DNA of 64,000 nt from Rhodocyclaceae bacterium (GTDB lineage: Bacteria > Pseudomonadota > Gammaproteobacteria > Burkholderiales > Rhodocyclaceae): contig JAOAHQ010000007.1 in the NCBI GenBank assembly GCA_026415155.1, positions 1 to 64,000 on the forward strand, read 5' to 3'. Shown in pieces: positions 1-8,397 of the stretch (the stretch's first letter is position 1; every line of letters begins with the position of its first letter). Below the pieces are notes generated by a model, which was not told the DNA's origin, did no database searches, and worked only from the letters and a program-made list of their open reading frames with translations. The position numbers were made by a program, and so were the translations under genes.

Positions 1-2
1 GC

Positions 3-35
3 TCGTCGGCAGCGTCAGATGTGTATAAGAGACAG
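3..35 (+). other. Nextera/Tn5 sequencing adapter (artefact)
   Basis: These bases match the Illumina Nextera read-1 adapter exactly. The last 19 bases (17-35) are the Tn5 mosaic end AGATGTGTATAAGAGACAG. This is library-construction sequence left on a contig end, not genomic DNA. Bases 1-2 are probably also adapter-derived. The translation MCIRDS from this stretch is a known adapter signature. Confidence 0.97.
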
Positions 36-210
36 CGATATGGCCCTGCAGGCATTTGAGCAGCGACATGAAGTCCCACACCGAATACACGTGGTGCGCC
101 ATGAAAACGCGCAGGTCGTCGAGGGTTTGCACCCGGGCGTAAAGCGGATGGGCATTCAGGGCCGGTGCGAGGTCGGCGACGATCTCGGGAGTGAAGGTGG
201 CGGACGTCAT
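36..210 (-). CDS. DUF3050 (haem-oxygenase-like fold) protein, N-terminal fragment
   Basis: About 58 N-terminal codons are present from the ATG at 208-210; the rest is lost at the contig end. The protein starts [11 protein letters not shown] and contains the segments [17 protein letters not shown] and MSLLKCLQ. These resemble the N-terminus of the DUF3050 family of alpha-helical haem-oxygenase-like proteins, whose function is unknown. The start lies close to the end of the modC gene and faces the same way, so it could be distal to the nifQ-modABC operon. Family assignment comes from motif memory only. Confidence 0.6.
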
Positions 211-248
211 GATACGGAGACAAAAGGCGTGATTTTACGTTGCGGGCC

Positions 249-1409
249 TCACAAGCGCTTGCGCCGCACCACCATCGCCGAAGGCTCGAAACCGAGCCGC
301 TCGTAGAAGGCCAATGCCGGCGCGTTGTCGCGGTCGGCCAGCAGGGTGACGCGCAAAAAGCCTTCTTCGCGCGCCCAGCCGAGCACATGCTCGACGAGGC
401 GGCGGCCATAGCCGCGACCGCGAAAAGGCGCGGCGACGATGACGTCTTCGAGCAGCAGGACCTTGCCGCCCAGGGCGGTGCTCACGGTGATCAAGGCGTT
501 CGCCATGCCGGCGATCTGGCCGCCGATGCGCAAGACGAACAGCCGGCCGAGCGAGGGTTCGTCGAGGATCTGCTTGAGGCCGGCGAGCTGCCGCTCGCGC
601 GCCGGCGAGAAATCGCTCTCCAGCGTGAAGAGCTCGGCGAGGAGATCGGCGAGCGCCGGCAGGTCGGCGGCCGTGGCGAATTCGACGCAGGCTTCCCCTG
701 CCATGTCCGCGAGCGCTTCGCCCCGCTTCGCGCGCGGCTGCAAGGCGTGCGCGAGGGTTGCGCCGGTCGGCCCTTGGGCGATGACACGGCCCGCCTCGAG
801 CACGACGAGATGATCGGCAAGCCGTGCCACTTCGTCCGGCGCATGGCTCACATAGAGCAGGGGAATCTCGAGCTCTTCATGCAGCCGCTCGAGATAGGGC
901 AGGATTTCTTGCTTCCTCGCCAAATCGAGCGCCGCGAGCGGCTCGTCCATCAGCATAAGACGCGGCGCGGATAGCAACGCGCGCGCGATCGCCACGCGGC
1001 TCTTCTCTCCGCCCGAGAGGCGCTCGGGCTTACGCTCGAGCAGGTGGCCAATGCCGAGCAGCTCGACGATGTGCGCAAAGTCGGCGCTGGCAGGACGGCA
1101 GTTCCGGCGCTTCATGCCGTATTCGAGGTTGCCCCGCACCGAAAGATGCGGAAAGAGGCTTGCCTCCTGAAAGACGTAGCCGATCGGCCGGCGGTGGGTC
1201 GGCAGGAACGTGCGCTCGTCCTGCCAGACTTCGCCATCGAAGACGAGCCGCCCGCCCGGCACGCGTTCGAGCCCCGCGATGGCGCGCAAGAGCGTCGTCT
1301 TCCCTGAACCGGAAGGGCCGAACAGGGCGGTAACGCCGGACGCAGGCAGCGACAAATCCGCATCGAGCGTGAAGCCGGGGTAAGCAAGCCTGAAGCGCGC
1401 CTCGATCAT
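249..1409 (-). CDS. modC: ModC molybdate ABC-transporter ATPase fused to a GNAT acetyltransferase
   Basis: The N-terminal half (about residues 1-230) is a complete ABC ATPase: Walker A GPSGSGKT at 31-38, Q-loop near 81, signature LSGGE at 131-135, Walker B LMLMDE at 151-156 and switch His 189. It would power molybdate import with ModB and ModA. Usual ModC proteins (about 350 aa) carry a C-terminal TOBE/MOP molybdate-binding domain. Here that domain is absent, and residues from about 240 to 386 form a GNAT fold with the acetyl-CoA motif RGRGYGRRL and the terminal [10 protein letters not shown] segment. The reading frame is continuous. The start overlaps the modB stop (ATGA). Residues 105-111 (RPASADF) are encoded by a copy of the dispersed 23-bp repeat. 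Confidence 0.9.
   Translation of the reverse strand: MIEARFRLAYPGFTLDADLSLPASGVTALFGPSGSGKTTLLRAIAGLERVPGGRLVFDGEVWQDERTFLPTHRRPIGYVFQEASLFPHLSVRGNLEYGMKRRNCRPASADFAHIVELLGIGHLLERKPERLSGGEKSRVAIARALLSAPRLMLMDEPLAALDLARKQEILPYLERLHEELEIPLLYVSHAPDEVARLADHLVVLEAGRVIAQGPTGATLAHALQPRAKRGEALADMAGEACVEFATAADLPALADLLAELFTLESDFSPARERQLAGLKQILDEPSLGRLFVLRIGGQIAGMANALITVSTALGGKVLLLEDVIVAAPFRGRGYGRRLVEHVLGWAREEGFLRVTLLADRDNAPALAFYERLGFEPSAMVVRRKRL
1077..1099 (-). repeat. Dispersed 23-bp repeat, copy 1
   Basis: One mismatch to the consensus. It lies inside modC and is translated as RPASADF, between the Q-loop region and the ABC signature. Confidence 0.85.
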
Positions 1410-2080
1410 TTGCGGCGCCCGGTTGGGTTGAGCGTGTAGAGCGCGGCCAGCACGAGGAAGGAAAAGATCAGCATGCCGGCCGACAGCCAATGCGCCTGGG
1501 TATATTCGAGCGCCTCGACGTGGTCGTAGATCGCGACCGAGACGACACGCGTCTTGTCGGGAATGCTGCCGCCGATCATCAGCACGACACCGAACTCGCC
1601 GACGGTGTGCGCAAAGCCAAGCACCGTGGCGGTCAAGAAGCCGGGCCGCGCGAGCGGCACGGCGACGGTGAAAAAGGCATCGATGGGCCGCGCGCCGAGG
1701 GTGGCGGCGACTTCCAAAGGCCGCTCGCCGATCGCTTCGAAGGCGTTTTGCAGCGGCTGGACGACGAAGGGCAGCGAATAGAACACCGAGGCGATCACGA
1801 GGCCGGCAAAAGTAAAGGGGAGCAGGCCGATACCGGCCCACTGCGTCAATTGCCCGATGGGGCCGTGCGGCCCCAGCGCGATGAGGAGATAAAAGCCCAG
1901 CACCGTGGGCGGCAGCACGATGGGCAAGGCGACGAGCGCGCTCAAGGGGCCTTTCCACCACGAGCGGGTGCGGGCCAGCCACCAGGCGATCGGCGTACCG
2001 ACGAGGAGCAGGATCAGCGTCGTCGTGCTGGCAAGCTTGAGGGTCAGCCAGATGGCAGACCAGTCTGTCGGACTCAACAT
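1406..2080 (-). CDS. modB: ModB molybdate ABC-transporter permease
   Basis: A 224-residue inner-membrane permease with about five hydrophobic segments. The binding-protein-dependent permease (EAA) loop reads [20 protein letters not shown], followed by the LARPG turn; ModC docks there. Length and the [13 protein letters not shown] stretch fit ModB. It forms the molybdate channel fed by periplasmic ModA. Its 3' end overlaps the modC start by four bases. Its ATG lies two bases from the modA stop, so translation is probably coupled along the operon. Confidence 0.95.
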   Translation of the reverse strand: MLSPTDWSAIWLTLKLASTTTLILLLVGTPIAWWLARTRSWWKGPLSALVALPIVLPPTVLGFYLLIALGPHGPIGQLTQWAGIGLLPFTFAGLVIASVFYSLPFVVQPLQNAFEAIGERPLEVAATLGARPIDAFFTVAVPLARPGFLTATVLGFAHTVGEFGVVLMIGGSIPDKTRVVSVAIYDHVEALEYTQAHWLSAGMLIFSFLVLAALYTLNPTGRRK

Positions 2081-2082
2081 GG

Positions 2083-2853
2083 TCAGCGGCGAGCGGTCTC
2101 CTCTGGCAGTGCAAAGCCATAACGCGCCAGGATGCGGCGCCCCGCCGGGCTCGTCACATAGTCCGCGAAGCGCTGCGCCAAAGGATTTTTCGCCGCACGC
2201 CGCGTGATGATGAAGCCTTGCTCGAGCGGCGCGTGGAGCTTGGCCTCGATGAGGCGATGGCCGCCAAGCTTGGCAAGCGGCGGCGACTTGGCCAGTGAGA
2301 GCGCGATGAGGCCGACCTCGGCATTGCCGCTTTGCACGAATTGCGCCGTCTGCGCGATGTTCTCGCCCAGCACGAGGCGGTCTTGCACCTTCTCCCAGAC
2401 GCCGGCAGCGCGCAGCGCTTCTTCGGCGCGCTTGCCATAGGGCGCGTGCTTGGGATTGGCGATCGCAAGCTTGCGGATGGCCGGATCGGCCAAGTCGGCG
2501 AGCGACATTTGGCTTGCATCGCGACTCGCGCTCCACAGCACGAGGCGGCCATAGGCATAGGTGCGCACCGGCGAGGCGGCCAGCCCCTCGCGCGCCAAAA
2601 GACGCGGATAGTCGATGTCGGCCGAGAAAAACAGGTCATAGGGCGCGCCTTGCTGGATCTGGGTGTGGAATTTACCCGAGGAGCCATAGATGATCTCGAT
2701 GCGATCGGCAGGATACGCCGCCCGGAAGGTCGCGGCGATTTCCTCGAGCGCGAACTTGAGATCGGCCGCGGCGGCGACGGTGATCTTCTCGCCAGCCCAG
2801 ACGGGCAGGGATAAGCTCAGCAGGAAGAGGATGAACCGCCGCCGGCCATTCAT
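2083..2853 (-). CDS. modA: ModA periplasmic molybdate-binding protein
   Basis: A 256-residue secreted solute-binding protein. It has a basic-hydrophobic signal peptide over about residues 1-20, then the ModA hallmarks [15 protein letters not shown] and [18 protein letters not shown], the latter placing the oxyanion-binding serines. It delivers molybdate to ModBC. The start ATG overlaps the nifQ stop (ATGA), tying the transporter to the NifQ molybdenum-delivery protein and to nitrogenase expression. Confidence 0.95.
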   Translation of the reverse strand: MNGRRRFILFLLSLSLPVWAGEKITVAAAADLKFALEEIAATFRAAYPADRIEIIYGSSGKFHTQIQQGAPYDLFFSADIDYPRLLAREGLAASPVRTYAYGRLVLWSASRDASQMSLADLADPAIRKLAIANPKHAPYGKRAEEALRAAGVWEKVQDRLVLGENIAQTAQFVQSGNAEVGLIALSLAKSPPLAKLGGHRLIEAKLHAPLEQGFIITRRAAKNPLAQRFADYVTSPAGRRILARYGFALPEETARR

Positions 2854-3233
2854 GTTTCCGGGCCGAAGCAGAGTGCGTAGTCGCTGCACTCGGCACAATG
2901 CGGCGACTTGCAGATCAAGACTTCGGCACGCTCGCAGAGCTCGCGGTAAAAGAACTTCTTCCATTTCATGTTGCCGACGTTCTTGGCCGCCAGCCGCGGA
3001 AAATGCGTGCGCAAGAGCTCTGATAACGCCTCGCGATTGGGCAGCCCCATGTCTTGCCAGAGATGATTCTCGCCCATCGCCGCCGAGGCGATCCAATGCG
3101 CGATCCGCGCCGAGGCCTCGTCGGGCACGGCGCGGTATTCGAGCAGGAGTTGGAGCAAATCCTCGTATTCATCGTCGCAAACAGTGATGGCCGCGGCACC
3201 GGCAGCCGAGAGGGCATAGGCATTCGCATCCAT
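2850..3233 (-). CDS. nifQ: NifQ, molybdenum donor for FeMo-cofactor synthesis
   Basis: A 127-residue protein with the family segment GENHLWQDMGLPNREALSEL and a C-terminal cysteine motif C108-x4-C113-x2-C116-x5-C122, the Fe-S-Mo binding signature of NifQ. It supplies molybdenum to the NifEN/NifH cofactor assembly line. The ATG at 3231-3233 is chosen because a strong GGAGG lies seven bases upstream. An in-frame TTG 16 codons further up (3279-3281) overlaps the -24 element of the sigma-54 promoter and is rejected. Slightly short for the family. First gene of nifQ-modABC. Confidence 0.93.
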   Translation of the reverse strand: MDANAYALSAAGAAAITVCDDEYEDLLQLLLEYRAVPDEASARIAHWIASAAMGENHLWQDMGLPNREALSELLRTHFPRLAAKNVGNMKWKKFFYRELCERAEVLICKSPHCAECSDYALCFGPET

Positions 3234-3265
3234 GTTATCGCCTCCGATATCGATGCCACGCTCAC

Positions 3266-3280
3266 GCAAGCCTTGTGCCA
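3266..3280 (-). promoter_or_regulatory. Sigma-54 promoter of nifQ-modABC
   Basis: On the minus strand, TGGCAC-AAGGC-TTGC matches the -24/-12 consensus with GG and GC exactly ten bases apart. The predicted start is near 3254, giving a leader of about 21 nt that holds the nifQ Shine-Dalgarno. The NifA box at 3379-3394 sits about 130 bp upstream. Confidence 0.9.
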
Positions 3281-3350
3281 ATGGCTTCTCGACCCGATCG
3301 CACGGGTCGAAAAGGTGCGCTCCGATGGTGATATCAGCTCGCCCCAGCTA

Positions 3351-3373
3351 AAAATCGGCGCTCGCGGCACGGC
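3351..3373 (-). repeat. Dispersed 23-bp repeat, copy 2
   Basis: Three mismatches to the consensus. Intergenic, ending five bases before the NifA box shared by nifQ and nifE. Confidence 0.75.
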
Positions 3374-3378
3374 CCCAT

Positions 3379-3394
3379 TGTCGCAAACGCGACA
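3379..3394. promoter_or_regulatory. NifA upstream activator sequence between nifQ and nifE
   Basis: TGTCGCAAACGCGACA is a TGT-N10-ACA site and a longer palindrome (TGTCGC/GCGACA). It is the only such site in the divergent region and lies about 70 bp upstream of the predicted nifE start and 130 bp upstream of the predicted nifQ start. Confidence 0.9.
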
Positions 3395-3429
3395 ATCGCG
3401 TCATTCCAAAGAAATCAATGCCTTGAGTG

Positions 3430-3445
3430 TGGCACGGCGTTTGCT
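3430..3445 (+). promoter_or_regulatory. Sigma-54 promoter of nifE
   Basis: TGGCAC-GGCGT-TTGCT is a perfect -24/-12 match with ten bases between GG (3431-3432) and GC (3443-3444). The predicted transcription start is base 3456, one base before the nifE ATG. Confidence 0.9.
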
Positions 3446-3456
3446 GAACTTCGGGC

Positions 3457-4860
3457 ATGAAACCCGCCCAGATCGCCGAACTGCTCAACGAACCCGCCTG
3501 CGCGCACAACGCCAAGGAAAAATCCGGCTGCGCGCGTCCCAAGCCCGGCGCCACGGCGGGCGGCTGCGCTTTCGATGGCGCGCAGATCGCCCTTCTGCCG
3601 ATCGCCGACGTCGCCCACATCGTGCATGGGCCGATCAGTTGCGCCGGCAGCTCGTGGGATAACCGCGGCACGCGCTCGACCGGCCCGACGCTGTGGCGCA
3701 TCGGCATGACGACGGATCTCACCGAGCAGGACATCATCATGGGGCGCAGCGAAAAGCGCCTGCTCCATGCGATCAAGCAGGCGATCGACGATTACCGGCC
3801 GGCCGCAGTGTTCGTCTATGCAACTTGCGTCACCGCCCTGATCGGCGACGATCTCGAAGCCGTCTGCAAGGCCGCCGGCGAGATGTTCGGCGTGCCGGTG
3901 ATCCCGATCGATGCGGCGGGCTTCTATGGCACGAAGAACATGGGCAACCGGCTTGCCGGCGAGGCGATGGTCAAGTACGTGATCGGCACGCGCGAGCCCG
4001 ATCCGGTGCCGCCTGAAGCACAGCGTCCGGGCATCCGGGTGCATGACATCTCGCTGATCGGCGAATACAACATCGCCGGCGAGTTCTTTCACGTGCTGCC
4101 GCTCTTCGACGAGCTGGGCCTGCGCGTGATCGGGACGCTCTCAGGCGATGCGCGCTTTCATGAGGTGCAGACGATGCACCGCGCCGAAGCTTCGATGGTC
4201 GTCTGCGCCAAGGCGCTCTTGAATGTCGCGCGTAAAGTGAAGGAGCGCTACGGCGTGCCCTTCTTCGAAGGCAGCTTCTATGGTGTCGCCGACATGTCGC
4301 AGACCTTGCGCGATTTCGCGCGACTCATCGGCGACCCCGATTTGACGGCGCGCACGGAAGCCTTGATCGCCCGCGAGGAAGCGAAGGCCAACGCCGCGCT
4401 CGAGCCCTGGCGCGTACGCCTGAAGGGAAAGCGCGCCTTGCTTTACACCGGCGGGGTCAAGTCCTGGTCCATCGTCTCGGCCTTGCAGGACTTGGGGATG
4501 ACGGTCGTTGCCACCGGCACGAAGAAATCGACCGAGGAAGACAAGGCGCGCATCCGCGAGCTCATGGGTCCCGACGCGAAGATGATCGAGGACGGCAGCC
4601 CCAAGGCCCTCTTGTCGGCTTACAAGGAACTCAAGGCAGACATCCTGATCGCCGGCGGACGCAATCTCTACACGGCCTTGAAGGCGAGGATTCCTTTCCT
4701 CGACATCAACCAGGAACGCGAGTTCGGCTACGCGGGCTACGCGGGCATGGTGGAGCTCGCGCGGCAGCTCGCCTTGTCGATGGAAAGCCCGGTGTGGGAA
4801 AAAGTCAGGCGTCCCGCGCCGTGGGCCAGGCTGCAGGTCGGCACGCCGCTAGCCGCCTAA
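3457..4860 (+). CDS. nifE: NifE, FeMo-cofactor scaffold subunit
   Basis: A 467-residue homologue of nitrogenase NifD that with NifN forms the scaffold on which NifB-co matures to FeMo-co. Cluster-ligand cysteines are at the expected places: C37 (ATAGGCAF), C62 (PISCAGSS), C125 (YATCV) and C251 (VVCAKALL). The start [15 protein letters not shown] matches the conserved NifE N-terminus, so the ATG at 3457 is firm. No Shine-Dalgarno is visible, and the sigma-54 start maps one base upstream, so the mRNA may be leaderless. nifE stands alone: the next gene is convergent after six bases, and nifN is 3.5 kb away. Confidence 0.97.
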   Translation: MKPAQIAELLNEPACAHNAKEKSGCARPKPGATAGGCAFDGAQIALLPIADVAHIVHGPISCAGSSWDNRGTRSTGPTLWRIGMTTDLTEQDIIMGRSEKRLLHAIKQAIDDYRPAAVFVYATCVTALIGDDLEAVCKAAGEMFGVPVIPIDAAGFYGTKNMGNRLAGEAMVKYVIGTREPDPVPPEAQRPGIRVHDISLIGEYNIAGEFFHVLPLFDELGLRVIGTLSGDARFHEVQTMHRAEASMVVCAKALLNVARKVKERYGVPFFEGSFYGVADMSQTLRDFARLIGDPDLTARTEALIAREEAKANAALEPWRVRLKGKRALLYTGGVKSWSIVSALQDLGMTVVATGTKKSTEEDKARIRELMGPDAKMIEDGSPKALLSAYKELKADILIAGGRNLYTALKARIPFLDINQEREFGYAGYAGMVELARQLALSMESPVWEKVRRPAPWARLQVGTPLAA

Positions 4861-4866
4861 AAACGG

Positions 4867-6039
4867 CTATTGCTTGAGCTGCTGCTCGATGTTGGCGAAG
4901 AGCTGCTCGTAGATTTCGATGAGCGCCTGACGGTCTTCGCTGCCCTTGATCCACTTGCGCTCTTGCGCGATCGCGAGCGCCTGTTTTTCGATCTCGGACA
5001 GGCTCGCGGTCTCGACGGGCTGGCCGTGGAGGATCATCGTCACGTCCTTGCGCGCTTTCTGGGCGAGCGCGACGAGCCGCATCGCTTCCTGCATCGCCGC
5101 CACCCCTTCGCCGATCGAGGCAGCGAGCTGGGCGACGACGCCCGCCGCTTCGGCCGAGCCCGCGAGCTTATGGCAGAAATCATCGGCCTGGGCGCGCGAC
5201 TCGGTCATCGAGCGGCCGATGGCCGCCATCTTTTCGATCATCTCGTTCATCGCCGCGCTCATCGCGGCAATGGCGGAAGAGATTTCCTCGGCGGCCTTCT
5301 GCGATTGATCGGCAAGCTTCCTCACTTCGTCGGCGACCACCGCGAAGCCGCGCCCCGCCTCGCCGGCGCGCGCGGCCTCGATCGCGGCATTCAGGGCGAG
5401 CAGATTGGTCTGCTTGGCGATGCCGTCGATCTGGCCGCTGAGCCGATTGATGGCGTTGGCCTTGGTGTTGAGATCGGCGAGCGCCTGGCTGCCGTGTTCG
5501 GTCGCCTCCAGCGCCTGGCCGAGCGTGCTCGACATGCGGTCGGCCGCGGCCGACATTTCGCGCGCCGAGTCGGCATAGCCGGCGGCGAGATTCTGGGATT
5601 GGCTCGAATGATTGGCCACTTCGCTGAGCGACTCGCTCACGTGCTCGATCGCGAGCGACAGACCGCGCTCCGAGCGCAAGAAGATTTGGGACAGCAGCGC
5701 CTCGCGCGCCACGGTCTCCTGGGCGGCATTGAGCTCGTCGAGCATCTTCTGCATGCGCTCGAGCACGCTCTTGAAGGTGCCGTGCAGGCCGACGAGCTGC
5801 AGGCGGCGATAGTAACGGCCGTCGCTCGAAGCCGCCATGCCGCCCAGGATTTCGCGGAAGGCGGTCTCGGTCTGATCGAGCACCGAATTGAGATTGACGC
5901 GGATCGCATCGAGCGTCGCATCCTCGACCGCATTGGGCAGGCGCGCGACGAGCTCGCCGGCGCCGCAGCGCTTCAAGAGCCGGTCGAGCTCGGCGAGAAA
6001 GGCCTGCTGCCCCTTAGAGCGAGAAAACCAGTTCTTCAT
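4867..6039 (-). CDS. Soluble methyl-accepting chemotaxis signalling protein (Aer-partner type)
   Basis: A 390-residue protein with no membrane segment. The N-terminal about 130 residues are helical. The C-terminal half is an MCP signalling domain with the hairpin tip [20 protein letters not shown] and then [15 protein letters not shown], which binds CheA/CheW. It overlaps by 26 bases the end of an upstream PAS-only gene whose PAS domain is Aer-like. The pair therefore looks like a two-polypeptide version of the Aer redox/energy-taxis receptor. Sensing by the partner is inferred from context. Confidence 0.9.
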   Translation of the reverse strand: MKNWFSRSKGQQAFLAELDRLLKRCGAGELVARLPNAVEDATLDAIRVNLNSVLDQTETAFREILGGMAASSDGRYYRRLQLVGLHGTFKSVLERMQKMLDELNAAQETVAREALLSQIFLRSERGLSLAIEHVSESLSEVANHSSQSQNLAAGYADSAREMSAAADRMSSTLGQALEATEHGSQALADLNTKANAINRLSGQIDGIAKQTNLLALNAAIEAARAGEAGRGFAVVADEVRKLADQSQKAAEEISSAIAAMSAAMNEMIEKMAAIGRSMTESRAQADDFCHKLAGSAEAAGVVAQLAASIGEGVAAMQEAMRLVALAQKARKDVTMILHGQPVETASLSEIEKQALAIAQERKWIKGSEDRQALIEIYEQLFANIEQQLKQ

Positions 6040-6535
6040 AGGACTTGCCCGTCTTGGCGAGGAGGTCGAGAAGGACTTGCGTGCCCGCCGCGATGGCCTC
6101 GCGCGCACCGGCCGCCCGCTCGGCGGCGAGCATCTGCGCGTAGACCGGCGCGATTGCCTCGATGGCGCTGCGCTTCGGGCAGCGCCGCACCGAGGTGTAG
6201 CCGACGATCTGGCCGCCTGGGCCGAAGTCGGGCGTGATGTGGGCGAACACCCAGTAAAAGCCGCCATCCTTCGACATGTTCTTGACGTAGGCGAATACCT
6301 CCTTGCCGGCCTGGATCGTGTCCCAGACGAGCTTGAAGGCGGCGCGCGGCATGTCGGGATGGCGGATGATGTTGTGCTGGGCGCCAAGGAGCTCCGCCTC
6401 CGCATAACCCGAGAACTCGATGAAGATCGGATTGCAGTAGGTGATGATCCCTCTCGGATCGGTCTTCGAGACGATGAAATCGTCCTCGCGCATCACGCGC
6501 TCTCTTTGCGTCGGAACGATGCTCTTGTTTTTCAT
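6014..6535 (-). CDS. Aer-type PAS sensor protein
   Basis: A 173-residue protein. A PAS domain fills residues about 15-130 and contains the Aer hallmark [15 protein letters not shown] and the [11 protein letters not shown] segment; in Aer this domain binds FAD and reports the redox state of the respiratory chain. A short helical tail of about 45 residues follows. There is no transmembrane helix, HAMP or signalling domain; the downstream overlapping gene supplies the signalling module. Start ATG at 6533-6535 is preceded by AGGGG at a suitable distance. FAD binding is inferred from family resemblance. Confidence 0.88.
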   Translation of the reverse strand: MKNKSIVPTQRERVMREDDFIVSKTDPRGIITYCNPIFIEFSGYAEAELLGAQHNIIRHPDMPRAAFKLVWDTIQAGKEVFAYVKNMSKDGGFYWVFAHITPDFGPGGQIVGYTSVRRCPKRSAIEAIAPVYAQMLAAERAAGAREAIAAGTQVLLDLLAKTGKSYEELVFSL

Positions 6536-6578
6536 GCAACCCCTAGCTGCGGCACCCCACTTTGTCATGATACCGCAA

Positions 6579-6600
6579 GCCCCCCTTCCCTCAGGGGGGC
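6579..6600. terminator. GC-rich hairpin between the PAS gene and fbp
   Basis: A perfect 7-bp stem, GCCCCCC and GGGGGGC, with an 8-base loop. It has no U-tract on either side, so it may be a weak or factor-assisted terminator or only an mRNA structure. Confidence 0.4.
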
Positions 6601-6606
6601 GCGCTG

Positions 6607-6623
6607 CTTATCCTGATGATAAG
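6607..6623. promoter_or_regulatory. Palindrome upstream of fbp, candidate operator
   Basis: CTTATCCTGATGATAAG is a perfect 6-bp inverted repeat with a 5-base spacer, about 80 bp before the fbp start. A possible -10 (TACAGT, 6657-6662) lies downstream. The shape suits a LysR-type regulator, but no regulator gene is nearby. Confidence 0.35.
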
Positions 6624-6702
6624 AAAAAGTTTCTGGCGCAAAGGCGGCCGTCCCGCTACAGTTCGGTTTTCAATATTAGAAACCCCTGATGGAGAGATTT
6701 TC

Positions 6703-7722
6703 ATGCAAGATGGCCGCGTTACGCTGACGCAATTCATCATCGAGGAACAATCCCACGTCGCCGGCGCGACGGGCGACTTCTCGGGGCTTCTGAACGACAT
6801 CGCCACCGCCTGCAAGGTCATCAGCAACGCGGTCTCGAAAGGTGCGCTGATCGGCGTGCTCGGCAGCGCCGGCGAGGAGAACGTGCAGGGCGAGGTGCAG
6901 AAGAAGCTCGACGTGATCTCGAACGAGGTGATGATCAAATCGAACGAATGGGCCGGGCACCTCGCCGGCATGGCCTCCGAGGAGATGGAGGGCATTTATA
7001 CGATCCCGCCCGGCAAGAAGCGCGGCAAGTATCTGCTCGTCTTCGACCCGCTCGATGGCTCGTCGAACATCGACGTCAATATCACCGTCGGCACGATCTT
7101 CTCGATCCTGCGCTCGCCGCGGCCGGGCGAGGATGCGAAACTCGAAGACTTCCTGCAGCCGGGCACGCAGCAGGTCTGCGCGGGTTTCGCGCTCTACGGC
7201 CCCTCGACGCTGCTCGTCCTCACGACGGGGCACGGCGTCAATGGCTTCACGCTCGATCGCGAGGTCGGCGAATTCATCCTCACCCATCCGAACATGCGGA
7301 TTCCCCCCGATACGCAGGAGTTCGCGATCAACGCCTCGAACGAGCGCTTCTGGGAGTGGCCGGTCAAGCGCTATGTCGATGAATGCCTTGCCGGCAAGAC
7401 CGGGCCGCGGGGCAAAGACTTCAACATGCGCTGGATCGCCTCGCTGGTGGCCGAAACCTACCGCATCCTCACGCGCGGCGGCGTCTTCATGTATCCGCGG
7501 GACACGAAGGATCCCGCCAAGCCCGGCCGCCTGCGCCTCTTGTACGAGGCCAACCCGATCGGCTTCATCGTCGAGCAAGCCGGCGGCATCTGCACGACGG
7601 GCCTCGAGCGCATGCTCGAAGTGCAGCCGACCTCGCTGCACCAGCGCGTGCCGCTGATCTTTGGCTCGAAGCACGAGGTCGAGCGCCTCGAACGCTACCA
7701 CCGCGAGTTTCAGGCTGGCTAA
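6703..7722 (+). CDS. fbp: Fructose-1,6-bisphosphatase, class 1
   Basis: A 339-residue FBPase that hydrolyses fructose-1,6-bisphosphate in gluconeogenesis or the Calvin cycle. The metal/phosphate motif [16 protein letters not shown] and later [14 protein letters not shown] and [14 protein letters not shown] are all present. Length fits the family. ATG 6703 is chosen because GGAGAG lies seven bases upstream; an in-frame upstream ATG at 6616 has no support. It sits oddly between the energy-taxis pair and hicBA, inside the nif region, with no visible functional link to nitrogen fixation. Confidence 0.96.
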   Translation: MQDGRVTLTQFIIEEQSHVAGATGDFSGLLNDIATACKVISNAVSKGALIGVLGSAGEENVQGEVQKKLDVISNEVMIKSNEWAGHLAGMASEEMEGIYTIPPGKKRGKYLLVFDPLDGSSNIDVNITVGTIFSILRSPRPGEDAKLEDFLQPGTQQVCAGFALYGPSTLLVLTTGHGVNGFTLDREVGEFILTHPNMRIPPDTQEFAINASNERFWEWPVKRYVDECLAGKTGPRGKDFNMRWIASLVAETYRILTRGGVFMYPRDTKDPAKPGRLRLLYEANPIGFIVEQAGGICTTGLERMLEVQPTSLHQRVPLIFGSKHEVERLERYHREFQAG

Positions 7723-7801
7723 GGCCCCCGCCGGCTTGCCGCGGCTTGGCATGGTGGGCATTGGCCCGGGCTTCGCATTCCGCGCTCAAGCCGCGAGGCA
7801 T

Positions 7802-7807
7802 TACAAT
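7802..7807 (+). promoter_or_regulatory. Candidate -10 element for hicBA
   Basis: TACAAT lies 29 bases before hicB. No good -35 is seen at 16-18 bases, so the promoter is tentative. Confidence 0.35.
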
Positions 7808-7836
7808 CGCTTGCGTGGCATGGGCGGAGCACCCTC

Positions 7837-8046
7837 ATGGATTTCAGCATCGAGTGCGAACAAGAAGTCGATGGCCGCTGGATTGCCGAGGTTCCTCAGC
7901 TTCCCGGCGTCTTGTGCTATGGCGCGACCGCAGAAGAAGCCATGACCAGGGCTGAGGTTTTGGCGCTGCGCGTCTTGGCCGAGCGTCTCGAACAAAGCGA
8001 ATCGCGCCCGGTCGCCATCCAGATCTCACTGCCCGTCGCGGCATGA
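7837..8046 (+). CDS. hicB: HicB-family antitoxin
   Basis: A 69-residue protein with the HicB partial-RNase-H-like fold: MDFSIECEQEVDGRWIAEVP, then PGVLCYGATAEEAMTRAEVLALRVL. It is the short form without a C-terminal DNA-binding domain. Its stop overlaps the hicA start (ATGA), as is usual for antitoxin-toxin pairs. Its role would be to neutralise HicA and repress the operon. Confidence 0.85.
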   Translation: MDFSIECEQEVDGRWIAEVPQLPGVLCYGATAEEAMTRAEVLALRVLAERLEQSESRPVAIQISLPVAA

Positions 8047-8255
8047 GGCCGTGGCCCTCCGTCAAGGCCAAGCGCCTGCTCGCAGCGCTGCTCGGCCTGG
8101 GATGGCGAATCAAGCGGCAATCCGGCTCTCACCGCACGCTCTGCCGTGAGGGTTGGCCCGATTTCGTTTTCGCGTTCCATGAGGGTGAAGAAATCGGCCC
8201 GCGCATGTTGGCCCGGATTGCCAAGCACACCGGCCTGACGCCAGACGATCTGTGA
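8043..8255 (+). CDS. hicA: HicA-family mRNA interferase toxin
   Basis: A 70-residue dsRBD-like toxin. The catalytic histidine is His30 in the conserved QSGSHRTL motif, preceded by the lysine-rich helix VKAKRLLAALLGLGW. HicA cleaves mRNA when not bound by HicB. The gene ends 35 bases before the NifA box of nifN, so a toxin-antitoxin pair directly borders the nif promoter. Confidence 0.87.
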   Translation: MRPWPSVKAKRLLAALLGLGWRIKRQSGSHRTLCREGWPDFVFAFHEGEEIGPRMLARIAKHTGLTPDDL

Positions 8256-8290
8256 TGGCATGGCGGCTCCTCAATGAAACGCGGCTTCCG

Positions 8291-8306
8291 TGTCGCATTT
8301 GCGACA
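8291..8306. promoter_or_regulatory. NifA upstream activator sequence of nifN
   Basis: TGTCGCATTTGCGACA is identical to the site before nifU. Its centre lies about 78 bp upstream of the predicted nifN transcription start. Confidence 0.92.
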
Positions 8307-8350
8307 ACCCGACAAGGCGCTAAGACACTGATTTAACGCGCTTCCTTTCT

Positions 8351-8366
8351 TGGCATACGGCTTGCA
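8351..8366 (+). promoter_or_regulatory. Sigma-54 promoter of nifN operon
   Basis: TGGCAT-ACGGC-TTGCA has GG (8352-8353) and GC (8364-8365) ten bases apart. The predicted start is near 8377, giving a leader of about 21 nt. Confidence 0.9.
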
Positions 8367-8397
8367 GAGTGAGGAGAAACCTCATCGATGTAAGCCC

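Noticed and set aside
19-306. Plus-strand ORF of 95 codons at the window start
   Set aside because: Its first residues come from the sequencing adapter and the rest is antisense to the DUF3050 and modC genes.
4870-6237. Long plus-strand ORF opposite the chemotaxis genes
   Set aside because: Antisense shadow of a GC-rich gene. The minus strand carries conserved MCP and PAS motifs.
7761-7776. Possible sigma-54 promoter before hicBA (GG-N10-GC)
   Set aside because: Flanking bases match the -24/-12 consensus poorly (TTGGCC and TTCGCA) and no NifA box is nearby.
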